A DNA stretch of 6,227 bases from Planctomycetia bacterium. GTDB taxonomy: Bacteria > Planctomycetota > Phycisphaerae > Phycisphaerales > UBA1924. Made by a program: the position numbers and the translations under genes. The stretch lies in the NCBI GenBank assembly GCA_005776545.1, contig SXOY01000241.1, forward strand, positions 1-6,227. The letters are read 5' to 3'. Below, one piece after another: positions 1 through 6,227 of this stretch. Position 1 is the first letter of the stretch, and the number at the start of each line of letters is the position of its first letter. The notes beneath the pieces are model-generated. The model did no database searches and was not told the origin of the DNA. It was given only the letters and a program-made list of their open reading frames with translations.

Positions 1-250
1 AAAGGTGCGGTAAGAGCGCACCGCTTGCGTGGTAACACGCCTGGCATGGTAAACCCCGCCGCGTGCAAGGTCACATTGGCCATCGCAGGGCGCAACCGCA
101 AGGAAGCGACCTGATGCCTGATCCGGGCGGAATGGTGGCGGGTAGACTGCAAAGAGCCTGATGGCGACATCAGGTGAAGAGAAATGGTCGCCCAGGAGAA
201 TGCGAAAGCAGACTCCGGACAGAACTCGGCTTACACGCTTTCTGAACCAA
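1..250 (+). ncRNA. rnpB: RNase P RNA, class A, 3' portion (5' end outside window)
   Basis: This is the catalytic RNA of ribonuclease P, which removes 5' leaders from pre-tRNAs. The window opens inside the molecule. Bases 4-22 form the universally conserved GGTGCG/CGCACC stem enclosing GTAAGAG (P11 region). Bases 27-40 are a P12 hairpin, GCGTG/CACGC with a GTAA loop as in E. coli. GGTAAAC and GCAAGG follow in the conserved order. Bases 157-174 form a P18-like stem, CCTGATG/CATCAGG, capped by a GCGA tetraloop. The 3' signature GACAGAACTCGGCTTA (217-232) includes the 3' strand of helix P4 and is nearly identical to the E. coli RNA. An additional hairpin at 195-216 between the P2 and P4 3' strands resembles helix P19. 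The mature 3' end cannot be fixed because the P1 partner lies upstream of the window; about 245-250 is an estimate. A short + strand reading frame beginning at 184 is incidental. Confidence 0.95.
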
Positions 251-251
251 G

Positions 252-290
252 CACAGGCCTTCGGGAATACCGGAGGCCTGTGGCCGTTTT
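252..290 (+). terminator. Rho-independent terminator of rnpB
   Basis: Bases 252-264 (CACAGGCCTTCGG) pair with 270-282 (CCGGAGGCCTGTG) over 13 positions, with one U-G wobble and a 5-nt loop. A short T run (287-290) follows after four bases. It sits directly after the RNase P RNA 3' end. The - strand hydrolase gene ends at 333, so the same hairpin could also slow transcription from that side, although the T tract in that direction (CTTGGTTC) is weak. Confidence 0.8.
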
Positions 291-332
291 GGGCGATCTT
301 CAGTTTAGTGTTGGGACACGTTCAAACCTGAA

Positions 333-2855
333 TCAAGTCAGCAAAGTTGCAGCGCCAACCGGTGTTCCCATCGTTGACCAGCCCCCGCGTTGGAAGAGAT
401 CCCAATGCACCATCGAAGCGATGATGCCTGTTGTCGCCCGCGCCTCGATCGAGAACCATGACTGTCCGCCATGGGCTGCGGCCCAACCCAGAACTTCAGT
501 TGAAGTGTGAATTGGAATATTTCGAGACATCAACGCAGGAATCGAAAAACTGATAGTTCGAGTTGTTCCATCGCCGAAGTAGTAGATCAACGATGCGTTT
601 GTGACGCTATTTGTGGCATTGAAAAGCGACATGAACTCGGTATGCTGGTTGCCCGCCGTGGAAGTATTCATGTACCCATCGGCAAACAACCACCGAGTCG
701 ATGTGCGTGTGCCACTGGGCACACCTGTAGAATCACCCTTCGAATCATCGGAACCATCAAAAGAAACAGATACCGCGGCAGTTCCCTCATACACAAGGCT
801 GCCTGAAACTCCAGCAACAAGCCCAAGCGAAGCCGCAGATACCCTTGACCTCTCAAACGGTGCCAACACAATTTGCCGGCTTCCTAGCGATGTTCCATCG
901 TCTGTTCGAAGAAGCAAGTTGACGGTCTGCGTAAACGCGAGTGGATTTGATATCTCGGCAAATGCCGCAGCAGGCACGTCAACCGGTGAAATCGGTATTG
1001 CTCCTGATGCACTCCCCGAACTGGACTCACCCAGTGTAATAAACCCCTGTCCTCGCGGCGGTTCGTAATGGCTCAGGGCTGCTATCACCGGCAACGAAGT
1101 TGTTACAACCACCGCAAAGTCGCCAGAAGGTACCCACGGTTCCGAATCGAAACTGATACCGCCACGGCGTTGCGCCTCGACATTCCATGTGCGACTGATC
1201 GGAGCCTGTGATTGAACCGAAACTGTCCAAGTGACAGTGACTGCCTGATCGTTGGGGTTGAAGATTGTCACAAAATCAAGCGATGCCCCACTGTGCTTGG
1301 AGACCAATGCGAATCTCCATGTACGAGAAACATCGCTTCGAAACGCTTCGCCTGTTGCAACATCAAAATCGTAGTGACTCAGCATTGCGCCCAGATAGCC
1401 CGTGGACCGAATCTCCAGCGCATAGGGAACCTCGGCACGAACTAGGGCTCCCGCCGCATCATCACGAACGGTTGTTGTAATGCCAGCGCGTGTCGTTGCC
1501 GGGATGACTCCTTGAGCGATCACCTGATCACGATCGCCAAATTCATAATGTGCGATTACGGTGTACGAGACCGCGAACGCATTCGGATTCACCATCGGCA
1601 CATATTCGTTTACCGTGTTGCTGCGGAAACCCTCCGGGAAATAGATGCGGTAATCCCCAGTAGGTGCGGCAGGCAGGATGATCTGAGTTTGTGTTGAATA
1701 ACTGATGCGACGGCGCGTTCCATCTGTCACAATGGCGCCAATGTGATACGTCCCCGGAGCGACACCAGCACTACTCCACGTGAAGGTCGAAGAGGCGAAA
1801 TCAGATTGCGGGAGGGCGGCATCGCCAAGTCGGAACGCAAAATCGTCGTAAGGGTTTTCGTTGTCATCAAGGAAGAACTGAACTTGGGATGTGCTGTCAC
1901 GATCGCCAAATACAAAGCTCAGATTCGCGCTTTCGCCGACACGTAGGGAAGACTGAGAGGAAACTACCGATGCGATATTTGGCCACTGCGCGCCAGATTC
2001 CGTACCAGACGTGCGGGTTCCGGTGCCTCCGAATTGCCAGCCGATACCACTAAGTGGGCGACTTGCAGCACCGCCAGATCGGTATGCAAATCCCATTCCG
2101 GTACGCGATCGCGGGTATGAGTACCAACTAGAACTAATATTTATTCCATCGCCATCGGAGTATGCCCACTGATCTATCGTTCCATGATAAAATGCGTGGA
2201 TATCAGAGTGGTAGAGTTCGTCGAGGTACCAATTGCGAGCACCTGAAACCGATTCGCCAGATAGTCCGAAAAAGGTATCTTGGTAGTAGTTGTCGCAAAA
2301 TGTCACGTTCCAAGGTAGATACATGGTCGGATCGACAATGATGGGATCAGGATCGAGAAGTGTCAGATGGTCTACCCATATCCCTGCTGCTGCGAGTTTC
2401 CACGCAGCTTCAATGATGGCAGACGCGCCCCGACTATGACCAATTAGGTGAATTGGAAGCTCGGCGAGGGTCGAACCTGTAGGCATCATCGGGTTACTTG
2501 AGTCTCGTAAACTCGATGCGATTTGTAATCCTGGCAAACTTGTGGACGACAGTAAATCATTGGAAGCATCCGCCCAATCCGCCACAACAACAGCTTCGCC
2601 GCGCGAACTCAGATTCAAATTCGAAATGGGTCCACTTGAAGATGAAAACTGATAGTAAGTTGCAGATGGAGAAATCGAGATGGTTTCTTTCGCGGTTGCC
2701 CCAGACCCGCCAAGTGCAACGACGATCGCCTGCTGCATCGTGGATACCCAGCCCGGCAATTCACCGGACAACTGATAACCGTGGGTCACAATCGTAACTC
2801 CCGCTAAAAGTCTTCGGGATTCAAGAGGCTCGAACTGGCAAAAAGCAACAGGCAT
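333..2855 (-). CDS. Exported alpha/beta-hydrolase (lipase-like) with LEPR-XLL motif and four C-terminal repeats
   Basis: An 840-residue modular protein. Residues 8-19 read FEPLESRRLLAG, the LEPR-XLL type N-terminal motif of planctomycete exported proteins; no classical signal peptide is evident. Residues 19-235 look like a lipase-type alpha/beta-hydrolase: a beta strand VTIVTHGYQ (20-28), a nucleophile elbow GHSRGAS with Ser141, a candidate acid Asp in LTLLDPDP (Asp168 or Asp170), and a candidate catalytic His in HSDIHAFYHGT (His220). Residues 296-396 look like an immunoglobulin-type beta-sandwich. Residues 402-830 hold four degenerate repeats resembling those at the C-termini of large secreted bacterial proteins. 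I chose the ATG at 2855 because GAGG lies 5 nt upstream; the in-frame GTG at 2861 would overlap that site. The substrate is unknown: esterase, lipase or a non-catalytic surface role are all possible. The gene converges on rnpB and is separated from the recombinase gene by a terminator. The hydrolase fold and export signal are fairly secure; the exact reaction is not. Confidence 0.85.
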   Translation of the reverse strand: MPVAFCQFEPLESRRLLAGVTIVTHGYQLSGELPGWVSTMQQAIVVALGGSGATAKETISISPSATYYQFSSSSGPISNLNLSSRGEAVVVADWADASNDLLSSTSLPGLQIASSLRDSSNPMMPTGSTLAELPIHLIGHSRGASAIIEAAWKLAAAGIWVDHLTLLDPDPIIVDPTMYLPWNVTFCDNYYQDTFFGLSGESVSGARNWYLDELYHSDIHAFYHGTIDQWAYSDGDGINISSSWYSYPRSRTGMGFAYRSGGAASRPLSGIGWQFGGTGTRTSGTESGAQWPNIASVVSSQSSLRVGESANLSFVFGDRDSTSQVQFFLDDNENPYDDFAFRLGDAALPQSDFASSTFTWSSAGVAPGTYHIGAIVTDGTRRRISYSTQTQIILPAAPTGDYRIYFPEGFRSNTVNEYVPMVNPNAFAVSYTVIAHYEFGDRDQVIAQGVIPATTRAGITTTVRDDAAGALVRAEVPYALEIRSTGYLGAMLSHYDFDVATGEAFRSDVSRTWRFALVSKHSGASLDFVTIFNPNDQAVTVTWTVSVQSQAPISRTWNVEAQRRGGISFDSEPWVPSGDFAVVVTTSLPVIAALSHYEPPRGQGFITLGESSSGSASGAIPISPVDVPAAAFAEISNPLAFTQTVNLLLRTDDGTSLGSRQIVLAPFERSRVSAASLGLVAGVSGSLVYEGTAAVSVSFDGSDDSKGDSTGVPSGTRTSTRWLFADGYMNTSTAGNQHTEFMSLFNATNSVTNASLIYYFGDGTTRTISFSIPALMSRNIPIHTSTEVLGWAAAHGGQSWFSIEARATTGIIASMVHWDLFQRGGWSTMGTPVGAATLLT
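366..1652 (-). repeat. Four degenerate protein repeats of about 100 residues (hydrolase residues 402-830)
   Basis: Units run approximately 402-505, 513-609, 618-710 and 721-830. Each has a central strand with an Asn motif (VPMVNPNAFAVSYTV, VTIFNPNDQAVTVTW, AEISNPLAFTQTVNL, MSLFNATNSVTNASL). Three start with an aromatic-rich strand (YRIYFPEGF, WRFALVSK, WRLF-like WLFADGYMN), and three end with a motif of the form hydrophobic-SHY or VHW plus acid (LSHYDF, LSHYEPP, MVHWDL). The third unit is the most divergent and ends in VSFDGSDD. The pattern of FAEG-like start, NPN, G-D-G turn and proline before a final strand is familiar from beta-sandwich repeats of secreted bacterial proteins, where a binding or spacer role is usual. 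The repeats were aligned by eye only. Confidence 0.65.
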
Positions 2856-2860
2856 GGGCA

Positions 2861-2864
2861 CCTC
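2861..2864 (-). promoter_or_regulatory. Ribosome binding site of the hydrolase gene
   Basis: On the - strand GCGAGG is followed by TGCCC and then ATG at 2855, giving GAGG with a 5-nt spacer. This selects the ATG over the GTG two codons upstream. Confidence 0.6.
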
Positions 2865-3056
2865 GCGGCAGTGGTAGACGCAAATGGTACACCACCCCCG
2901 CCTTCACTGGGACCTCAACGACGGCGGCGGATGGGATTCTTGGGCAACACCAGTCGGATGAATTCTGTTCTTTTCGTTCCGTATGGCTTTTGTATTCCCT
3001 GATGCCTGATGCCTGTACCATCCAGAGCGACACACCAGACGTGACCTGTATCCAAA
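2865..3056. other. Intergenic stretch between recombinase terminator and hydrolase gene
   Basis: This non-coding stretch must hold the promoter of the hydrolase gene, assuming the upstream terminator works, but no convincing -35/-10 pair stands out. On the - strand it contains a short tandem repeat, AGGCATC twice (about 2999-3014), of unknown meaning. An 86-codon open frame on the - strand (2821-3081) crosses the terminator hairpin and the start of the hydrolase gene in another frame, lacks recognisable domains, and is not called. Confidence 0.5.
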
Positions 3057-3100
3057 ACGCAAAGCCGCAGATTCCCAACACGGGAGCCTGCGGCCTTTTT
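3051..3100 (-). terminator. Hairpin terminator after the recombinase gene, T-rich on both sides
   Basis: GCCGCAG (3064-3070) pairs with CTGCGGC (3088-3094), and inside it TCCC (3073-3076) pairs with GGGA (3082-3085) around an AACAC loop, separated by a 2x2 internal loop. On the - strand the stem is followed by TTTGCGTTTT, which suits ending the transcript that contains the recombinase gene, whose stop is 50 bp before it. On the + strand the stem is followed by CTTTTT, so the element could act in both directions. Confidence 0.7.
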
Positions 3101-3144
3101 GAAAGTTAGAGTTTTGTCAAACCAGGTTCGAGCCTAACCCCGCT

Positions 3145-4173
3145 TCAGCTCGCCTGCGCCCGAGGGTGGGCTTTGTTGTAGGCTTCCTGCACGCGCTGTG
3201 AAGTGAGATGCGTGTAGACCTGTGTTGTCGAAAGTGACTGGTGGCCGAGCAATTCCTGCACGCTGCGAAGGTCAGCACCGTTGTCGAGCAAGTGCGTTGC
3301 AAAGCTATGGCGAAGTGTGTGTGGGCTGATCGTGGGATCAAGGCCGACTGCCTTGAGATACTTATCAAGTTTGCGGCGGACCGAGCGAGACGAAATTCTT
3401 CCGCCGTGCTTATTCAAGAACAGCGGCAGGTTGTCACGTCCACTCTTCACGATCGAAGCAAACGCCGGATCGGTATTGGCCATCTCAACATATCTGCGAA
3501 TCGCGGCCATCGCGTGTGAGCCAAGTGGAACAACGCGTTCTTTCTTACCCTTGCCACGGACATTGAGTGCTGAGCCTTCGATATCAATATCCTGCATGCC
3601 CAGGCCAACAAGTTCGCTCACGCGGATACCCGTTGAATACAACGTCTCGAGCATCGCGCGATCGCGACAGCCAAGAACATCTGCATCACCAGGAGCAGCG
3701 AGCAATCGCTCGATTTGTTCAATCGGAATCGCCTTGGGCAAACGCTTGGCCTGCCGCGGCGTGCGGATGACGGTCATTGGGTTGGTGTCAGCATAATTGC
3801 GACGATCAGCCCACTTGTAGAAACTGCGAAGCGTCGCAATCTTGCGGGCCATGGTGGCCGCGGAATATGACTGTTCATTGAGGAACGCAAGGAAGCCGCG
3901 GATCTGATCCGCTGACACCGCGCAAATCACTTGCGTCACGCTCGTGTGCTTGCTGGTATCCACAACCTTGGTTGTACCCGCATCAGCCGCGGTACGGCGG
4001 CGATCAAACGCGGCCTTCTCAGCATCATGATTGAGTTCAATGCCGACTTCTTCGGCGAGCCAATCGATGTATTGACGAAGGTCTGCGCCATAGCAGCGCG
4101 CGGTGTATGGGCTGAAATGCCGCTCGTCGGAGAGGTACTTCTGAAATGCTTCTGTGATGGGGAGAACTGACAT
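3145..4173 (-). CDS. Tyrosine recombinase, XerC/XerD family
   Basis: Site-specific recombinase of the phage-integrase family, most likely the cytoplasmic enzyme that resolves chromosome dimers at dif. The 342-residue protein has an N-terminal SAM-like core-binding domain (about 1-130; SPYTARCYGADLRQYIDWL at 21-39) and a C-terminal catalytic domain. All six active-site residues are present with the spacing of E. coli XerD: Arg184 (TGIRVSEL), Lys208 (RGKGKKER), His285 and Arg288 (PHTLRHS), His311 (LGHQSLS) and the nucleophile Tyr320. The C-terminal HPRA matches XerD closely. It is about 40 residues longer than the usual 298-300; the surplus is an insert near residues 47-84. The frame stays open upstream to 4380, but the ATG at 4173 has AGGAG 7 nt before it and begins at the family's normal N-terminus. 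XerC cannot be told from XerD by eye, and nothing nearby suggests an integron or prophage. Confidence 0.93.
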   Translation of the reverse strand: MSVLPITEAFQKYLSDERHFSPYTARCYGADLRQYIDWLAEEVGIELNHDAEKAAFDRRRTAADAGTTKVVDTSKHTSVTQVICAVSADQIRGFLAFLNEQSYSAATMARKIATLRSFYKWADRRNYADTNPMTVIRTPRQAKRLPKAIPIEQIERLLAAPGDADVLGCRDRAMLETLYSTGIRVSELVGLGMQDIDIEGSALNVRGKGKKERVVPLGSHAMAAIRRYVEMANTDPAFASIVKSGRDNLPLFLNKHGGRISSRSVRRKLDKYLKAVGLDPTISPHTLRHSFATHLLDNGADLRSVQELLGHQSLSTTQVYTHLTSQRVQEAYNKAHPRAQAS

Positions 4174-4180
4174 ATGTTGA

Positions 4181-4185
4181 CTCCT
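4181..4185 (-). promoter_or_regulatory. Ribosome binding site of the recombinase gene
   Basis: AGGAG on the - strand with a 7-nt spacer (TCAACAT) to the ATG at 4173. It decides the start against in-frame upstream candidates at 4380, 4308 and 4248, which would add 69, 45 or 25 low-complexity residues. Confidence 0.75.
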
Positions 4186-4324
4186 GATGCCGAATCGACT
4201 TCCTATTTCCGCACCCGCGCAAAAACGCGGTCTCTGACTTCCTGTCATCACGGCACGGACTCCGCCGAACCAACCAACTCCTCGAACATACCCTCGGGCC
4301 AAGTCCATTCGGCCACCGCAATCT

Positions 4325-5152
4325 TTATCGGAGTTCCGAGGCCCCGACTTTGTCCGTTCCGAGAACTTGGACCCGACCAACTCTTAACCACTCATTTTCA
4401 ACGAGCCGGCCAACCGTGTAGTGTGCCGCAAATTCGGTGAATAGTGGCATGCTTGCCACATATCGCTTCCATGCCAGCGCGGCCTGTGGATCGCTCCGGC
4501 CCGCGGCATAATTCTTCACATCCATCAATACCTGATGGTTCTTTGCATCGAGATGTTCTGAAGCAGTGGCCGCCGGCATGATGCCGAAATTACTTGACTT
4601 TCCGGGAGATTTCTCTGAAGTCTGCATCGCCAGTATCCGAGGGTCGATGTTGGTCTGCCGTTCATCGATTGCCGAGCCGGGCCTGGGGAATAGTGCAAGC
4701 GAGAGTCCCATCGTTGGGGTATACGGGTCCCAGGCGGTGACGGTTCCGACGATAATCGCATCCGCCCCCATCCGCATAGCCACTTTTTTAGCATCCGCCG
4801 GTGACGCTATGACATCCAGCTTCAATGCCCGCATCGCCTCCAGCGTGCGATTGAGCGGCAAAACCCGCACACCGCGAACCTCCGCACACGCCGCTACCAC
4901 CTGGTCCGTGACATCCTGCGATTCAAACAACGTCGTGCCGGTTTCATTGTGCAATGGCGCTACAGCCCAAAGCACTTCTCCTTCTACGGAGTCGTAAGGT
5001 GCAACCGTGACTTGCGGCGGGCTGAGCCGATCTGGATTCGGAGTCGCACACCCTGTGGCAAATATCGATGCGCACCCCACCACGGTACTGAGCAATCCGA
5101 TAGCAATTCCACTTCGACCTCTACTCGCATTCCCGTCCGTAAACTTCTTCAT
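4325..5152 (-). CDS. Lipoprotein with LpoB/CsgG-like N-terminal region
   Basis: A 275-residue predicted lipoprotein. MKK and several Arg are followed by a hydrophobic segment (about 15-34) with two candidate lipobox cysteines: Cys27 (VVGC) and Cys35 (ATGC). Cys35 is preferred because it ends the hydrophobic stretch and is followed by a Pro-rich linker. Residues 60-140 have the order found in the LpoB/CsgG/GNA1162-type fold: a strand (LWAVAPLHNETG), a helix (VTDQVVAACAEV), a strand and helix (VRVLPLNRTLEAMRAL), then AKKVAMRMGADAIIVGTVTAWDPY. The remainder (141-275) is an extension I do not recognise, with an aromatic-rich helix near 228-252. Start ATG at 5152 is preceded by AGGAGG at 5 nt; an ATG at 5197 in the same frame has no comparable site. 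It lies 50 bp after the TolB-like gene, suggesting co-transcription. Related folds serve as outer-membrane activators or secretion components; which applies here is unknown. Confidence 0.85.
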   Translation of the reverse strand: MKKFTDGNASRGRSGIAIGLLSTVVGCASIFATGCATPNPDRLSPPQVTVAPYDSVEGEVLWAVAPLHNETGTTLFESQDVTDQVVAACAEVRGVRVLPLNRTLEAMRALKLDVIASPADAKKVAMRMGADAIIVGTVTAWDPYTPTMGLSLALFPRPGSAIDERQTNIDPRILAMQTSEKSPGKSSNFGIMPAATASEHLDAKNHQVLMDVKNYAAGRSDPQAALAWKRYVASMPLFTEFAAHYTVGRLVENEWLRVGRVQVLGTDKVGASELR

Positions 5153-5157
5153 TCTCG

Positions 5158-5163
5158 CCTCCT
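5158..5163 (-). promoter_or_regulatory. Ribosome binding site of the lipoprotein gene
   Basis: A full AGGAGG consensus on the - strand with a 5-nt spacer (CGAGA) to the ATG at 5152. It supports this start over the in-frame ATGs at 5197 and 5167. Confidence 0.75.
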
Positions 5164-5202
5164 GCATTTCGCTACCTGCGTTTCCAACGCTGTTCATTCA
5201 TA

Positions 5203-6227
5203 TCACTTGGGATGTTCTTCTGAAGGTTCCGTTACCGGTTCTACTGGCGTTTCAGTTGGTTCTTCCGCGCCAGCGACCTTTGATTCGTGAATCGTGATTT
5301 CCGCTTTGGGTTGTATTTGCACATCCGGGGCAGTCACAGTTGCGCTCGCATTCAACGAACGAGTCAGGGAGTTTTCCCCCATTGCTACAAGCGCATTACC
5401 CAGGTCCATTGACCAGATATTGTCACGTCCGCCACGATCACTCACAAAGAACAGCGAGTGCTTGCCCGACCACCGCGGGAACATAGAGACCGCTGGTCCA
5501 GAGGTAAGCCGAATTCGAGATGACCCATCAGTCGCAGCAAGATAAAGGTCCGCACTCTGCGGCCGCGATGCCGATGCCTCATTCAAACTGCGTGAGTTCT
5601 GCGCGGGCACTTCGGTGTAAACGATAAAGCGTCCATCCGGACTCCATGTCGGATTGATCAAAGCAGTATCACTGCTTGAAGCGATTTCCGTCAAATTCGT
5701 TGTCTGACCGTTCAGGTAATCAAGAGTCCAGACCCCAAATGTCCGCGAGCCACGTTCGCGACCCATCTGGAAAAGAATCCGATCAGCTCCACCTTCACCC
5801 GCACCCGCCAGCGGACACCACTCCGGGAACATCCCATAGCCAATAAATGCAGGAGCGGTCGTCTTGCTGCCGGTTCCTGAGGTCCAAAGTTCCCAGCGTC
5901 CCGAAACCTGTCCAAACCGCGAGAACACCAATTGCTTTCCATCAGGCGACCACGATGGATGCAGGTCGTCAGCAACTTCATCTGTCCACTGCACAGCCTG
6001 GCCACCCGAAGCCGGCATCACGAAAATATCCCAATTCCCATTGCGGTTCGATGCAAAGGCGATCCGCGTTCCATCAGGACTGATCGCCGGCTGCACATCA
6101 TCGCCCGGATCGTTGGTCAATCGAGTCACTACTCGACTCGAAACCTGTTTGAGGTAAATATCCGACTTGGTCCTGTGCTGTGTCGAAGCAAACACAAGCG
6201 TTCCACCATCGCGAGAAACCGCCGGAT
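5203..6227 (-). CDS. TolB-like PD40 beta-propeller protein, N-terminus outside window
   Basis: About 340 residues are visible; the frame remains open to the window edge, so the true start is upstream. Translation beyond an internal GTG at 6195 gives PAVSRDGGTLVFAS, the end of another propeller blade, so that GTG is not the start. At least six PD40/WD40-like blades can be seen: PAVSRDGGTLVFAS, PAISPDGTRIAFAS, PSWSPDGKQLVFSR, PEWCPLAGAG...RILFQM (with an extra loop), PTWSPDGRFIVYTE and PRWSGKHSLFFVSD. Blades typically end in DI(F/Y/W) strands such as WDIFVM, ADLYL and DNIWSM. The fold is that of the C-terminal domain of TolB and related periplasmic proteins that bind partner proteins. The C-terminal 40 residues are a Glu/Pro/Thr-rich tail (EEPTETPVEPVTEPSEE), probably disordered. 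It heads the segment followed by a lipoprotein 50 bp downstream, echoing the Tol-Pal arrangement, but no Pal domain is present here, so calling it tolB would be unsafe. Confidence 0.87.
   Translation of the reverse strand, partial: PAVSRDGGTLVFASTQHRTKSDIYLKQVSSRVVTRLTNDPGDDVQPAISPDGTRIAFASNRNGNWDIFVMPASGGQAVQWTDEVADDLHPSWSPDGKQLVFSRFGQVSGRWELWTSGTGSKTTAPAFIGYGMFPEWCPLAGAGEGGADRILFQMGRERGSRTFGVWTLDYLNGQTTNLTEIASSSDTALINPTWSPDGRFIVYTEVPAQNSRSLNEASASRPQSADLYLAATDGSSRIRLTSGPAVSMFPRWSGKHSLFFVSDRGGRDNIWSMDLGNALVAMGENSLTRSLNASATVTAPDVQIQPKAEITIHESKVAGAEEPTETPVEPVTEPSEEHPK

Noticed and set aside
184..510. A + strand open frame of 108 codons starting in the RNase P RNA
   Set aside because: It begins inside conserved rnpB structure, crosses the terminator hairpin, then runs antisense to the hydrolase gene, and shows no domain or ribosome binding site.
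2999..3014. Short tandem repeat AGGCATC as a possible operator or repeat array
   Set aside because: Only two copies plus a fragment; too short to separate from chance.
2821..3081. A - strand open frame of 86 codons ahead of the hydrolase gene
   Set aside because: It begins inside the terminator hairpin and overlaps the hydrolase start in another frame; its composition is unlike a folded protein.
3145..4173. Integron, prophage or transposon integrase
   Set aside because: Spacing and the C-terminal end match housekeeping Xer proteins, and there is no attachment site, cassette, inverted repeat or phage gene nearby.
4174..4380. N-terminal extension of the recombinase by 69 residues
   Set aside because: It would overlap the lipoprotein gene, has no family similarity, and the ATG at 4173 has a good ribosome binding site.
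6193..6195. GTG at 6195 as the start of the beta-propeller gene
   Set aside because: The in-frame sequence upstream encodes a PD40 blade motif (AVSRDGGTLVFAS) up to the window edge, so the gene continues beyond it.

Overview
The window looks like a chromosomal segment of a planctomycete, possibly of the Phycisphaerae. The main evidence is the N-terminal FEPLESRRLLAG motif of the large secreted protein, which matches the LEPR-XLL sorting or anchoring signal typical of Planctomycetota. Moderate GC content and the type of envelope genes present fit this placement, but the exact class is inference.

Layout from left to right. Bases 1 to about 250 are the 3' part of a class A RNase P RNA (rnpB) on the + strand, cut by the window edge and followed by a strong hairpin terminator (252-290). 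All protein genes are on the - strand. Convergent with rnpB is a gene of 840 codons (333-2855) for an exported alpha/beta-hydrolase (lipase-like) protein carrying a beta-sandwich segment and four degenerate C-terminal repeats of about 100 residues. Next comes a 289-bp non-coding gap containing a two-tailed hairpin terminator. Beyond it, read right to left, is a probable transcription unit: a TolB-like PD40 beta-propeller protein (5203-6227, N-terminus beyond the window), a lipoprotein with an LpoB/CsgG-like N-terminal region (4325-5152), and a XerC/XerD tyrosine recombinase (3145-4173) with all six catalytic residues and an unusual insert of about 36 residues in its N-terminal domain.

How they fit together. 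The beta-propeller protein and the lipoprotein are 50 bp apart and are both cell-envelope types, so they may work together in the periplasm or at the outer membrane. The recombinase lies 151 bp downstream and is probably the housekeeping chromosome-dimer resolution enzyme, sharing the transcript without a functional link. The hydrolase is separated by the terminator and has its own ribosome binding site, so it is likely a separate unit.

No mobile element, CRISPR array, tRNA or clear new defence system is visible. The least conventional part is the modular exported hydrolase with its fourfold repeat.
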